Source of the DNA: an uncultured Elusimicrobium sp.
GTDB lineage: Bacteria; Elusimicrobiota; Endomicrobiia; Endomicrobiales; Endomicrobiaceae
Length of the DNA: 7,975 nucleotides
Assembly (NCBI GenBank): GCA_902761395.1
Contig: CACWKJ010000045.1
Location: 1 to 7,975 of the forward strand
Direction of reading: 5' to 3'
A model generated the notes under the pieces. That model did not search any database. It saw only the letters and a list, made by a program, of their open reading frames with translations, and was not told the origin of the DNA. A program made the translations under genes and the position numbers. Positions 7,663 to 7,975 of this stretch are shown here, piece by piece. Numbering within the stretch: the first letter of the stretch is position 1; the number at the start of each line of letters is the position of its first letter.

Positions 7663-7975
7663 ACTTATAAGAACAGTTGTACTTAATAAAAAAGATCAAA
7701 ATTTTTTTTCTCCTGATATGAAAGATTTAAACATAAAAAAAATACAGGTTTGTTCCGTTAGCGGAGCTATTGCAAACAAATTCTGTCCGAAGAAAACAGA
7801 TTGCTATTTTATACCGGAAACATCTCCTATAAACTTATGTGATATTCACAGAAATATTTTGATAGATAACAAAACAGGTTTAAGAACAAATGTTGAAGTT
7901 AAAGGAAAAACTCATTATGAAGTGTATGAGTTTTGGCCGTCGGATATTTTAAGTTTGTTTGAAAAGGCGGGTATA
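7661..7975 (+). pseudogene. pbpC: C-terminal part of PBP1C in the +1 frame, cut by the window edge
   Basis: From 7661 to the window end, 105 codons are open with no stop, in the frame one base ahead of the main pbpC frame. The translation resembles the region between the transpeptidase and the BiPBP_C domain of PBP1C. It has VCSVSG (from 7748), FCPKKTDC, the segment YFIPETSPINLCDIH, then NKTGLRTN and EFWPSDILSLFEKAG. The first of its four cysteines is at 7751-7753. Family members carry a similar Cys-SG, then FxPGTxP, then CDxH pattern, as I remember the family. This is therefore the remainder of the same gene and not a separate one. It has no signal sequence and no ribosome binding site of its own; the first ATG in frame is at 7718 without a Shine-Dalgarno. 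The end of the gene, including most of the C-terminal beta domain, is outside the window. Confidence 0.85.

Noticed and set aside
7702..7709. Run of eight T as the site of the frameshift or as a terminator.
   Set aside because: It lies after the stop, so it cannot cause the loss of frame before 7660. No hairpin precedes it, and the reading frame continues through it into conserved PBP1C sequence.
7663..7975. The open stretch after the pbpC stop as a separate small gene.
   Set aside because: Its sequence matches the expected continuation of PBP1C, it is open upstream of the stop in the same frame, and it has no own start signals.

Overview
The window is visibly AT-rich and densely coding on the + strand. 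It suggests a Gram-negative (diderm) bacterium that uses TGA as a stop codon. The evidence is two standard bacterial tRNAs without encoded CCA ends, followed by the envelope pair alpha-2-macroglobulin plus penicillin-binding protein 1C (PBP1C), a periplasmic module known from diderm bacteria. The tRNA-His has the normal encoded G-1 and C73. That argues against the alphaproteobacterial groups known for losing this pair. I cannot name the genus from sequence alone.

Layout: tRNA-Arg(TCT) at 23-96 and tRNA-His(GTG) at 136-210 are followed by a perfect 34-nt palindrome with a T tract at 247-284, which should end the tRNA transcript. A short AT-rich leader (285-415) holds candidate promoters and a clear Shine-Dalgarno sequence. 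Then comes one very large gene (416-5935, 1839 codons) for a thioester-containing bacterial alpha-2-macroglobulin of the YfhM type. After 26 nt it is followed by pbpC (from 5962), which runs off the right edge. The close spacing and lack of a terminator between them indicate one operon, in the same order as yfhM-pbpC in E. coli.

The two proteins probably work together at the outer face of the inner membrane. The macroglobulin is a large trap that uses a reactive thioester (C1404-Q1407) against intruding proteases. PBP1C is a bifunctional glycosyltransferase/transpeptidase thought to repair peptidoglycan where the envelope has been breached.

The most notable observation is that pbpC is out of frame near its 3' end. 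The reading frame stops at 7660-7662, just after the transpeptidase KTG motif and a GRTAA motif. The recognisable PBP1C C-terminal region, rich in Cys, continues without a stop in the +1 frame to the end of the window. This is a frameshift mutation, a sequence or assembly error, or (less likely) recoding. Other points are an N-terminal membrane anchor without a lipobox in the macroglobulin, a tyrosine-rich insert, and a candidate bait loop. I see no mobile element, CRISPR array or clearly new system.
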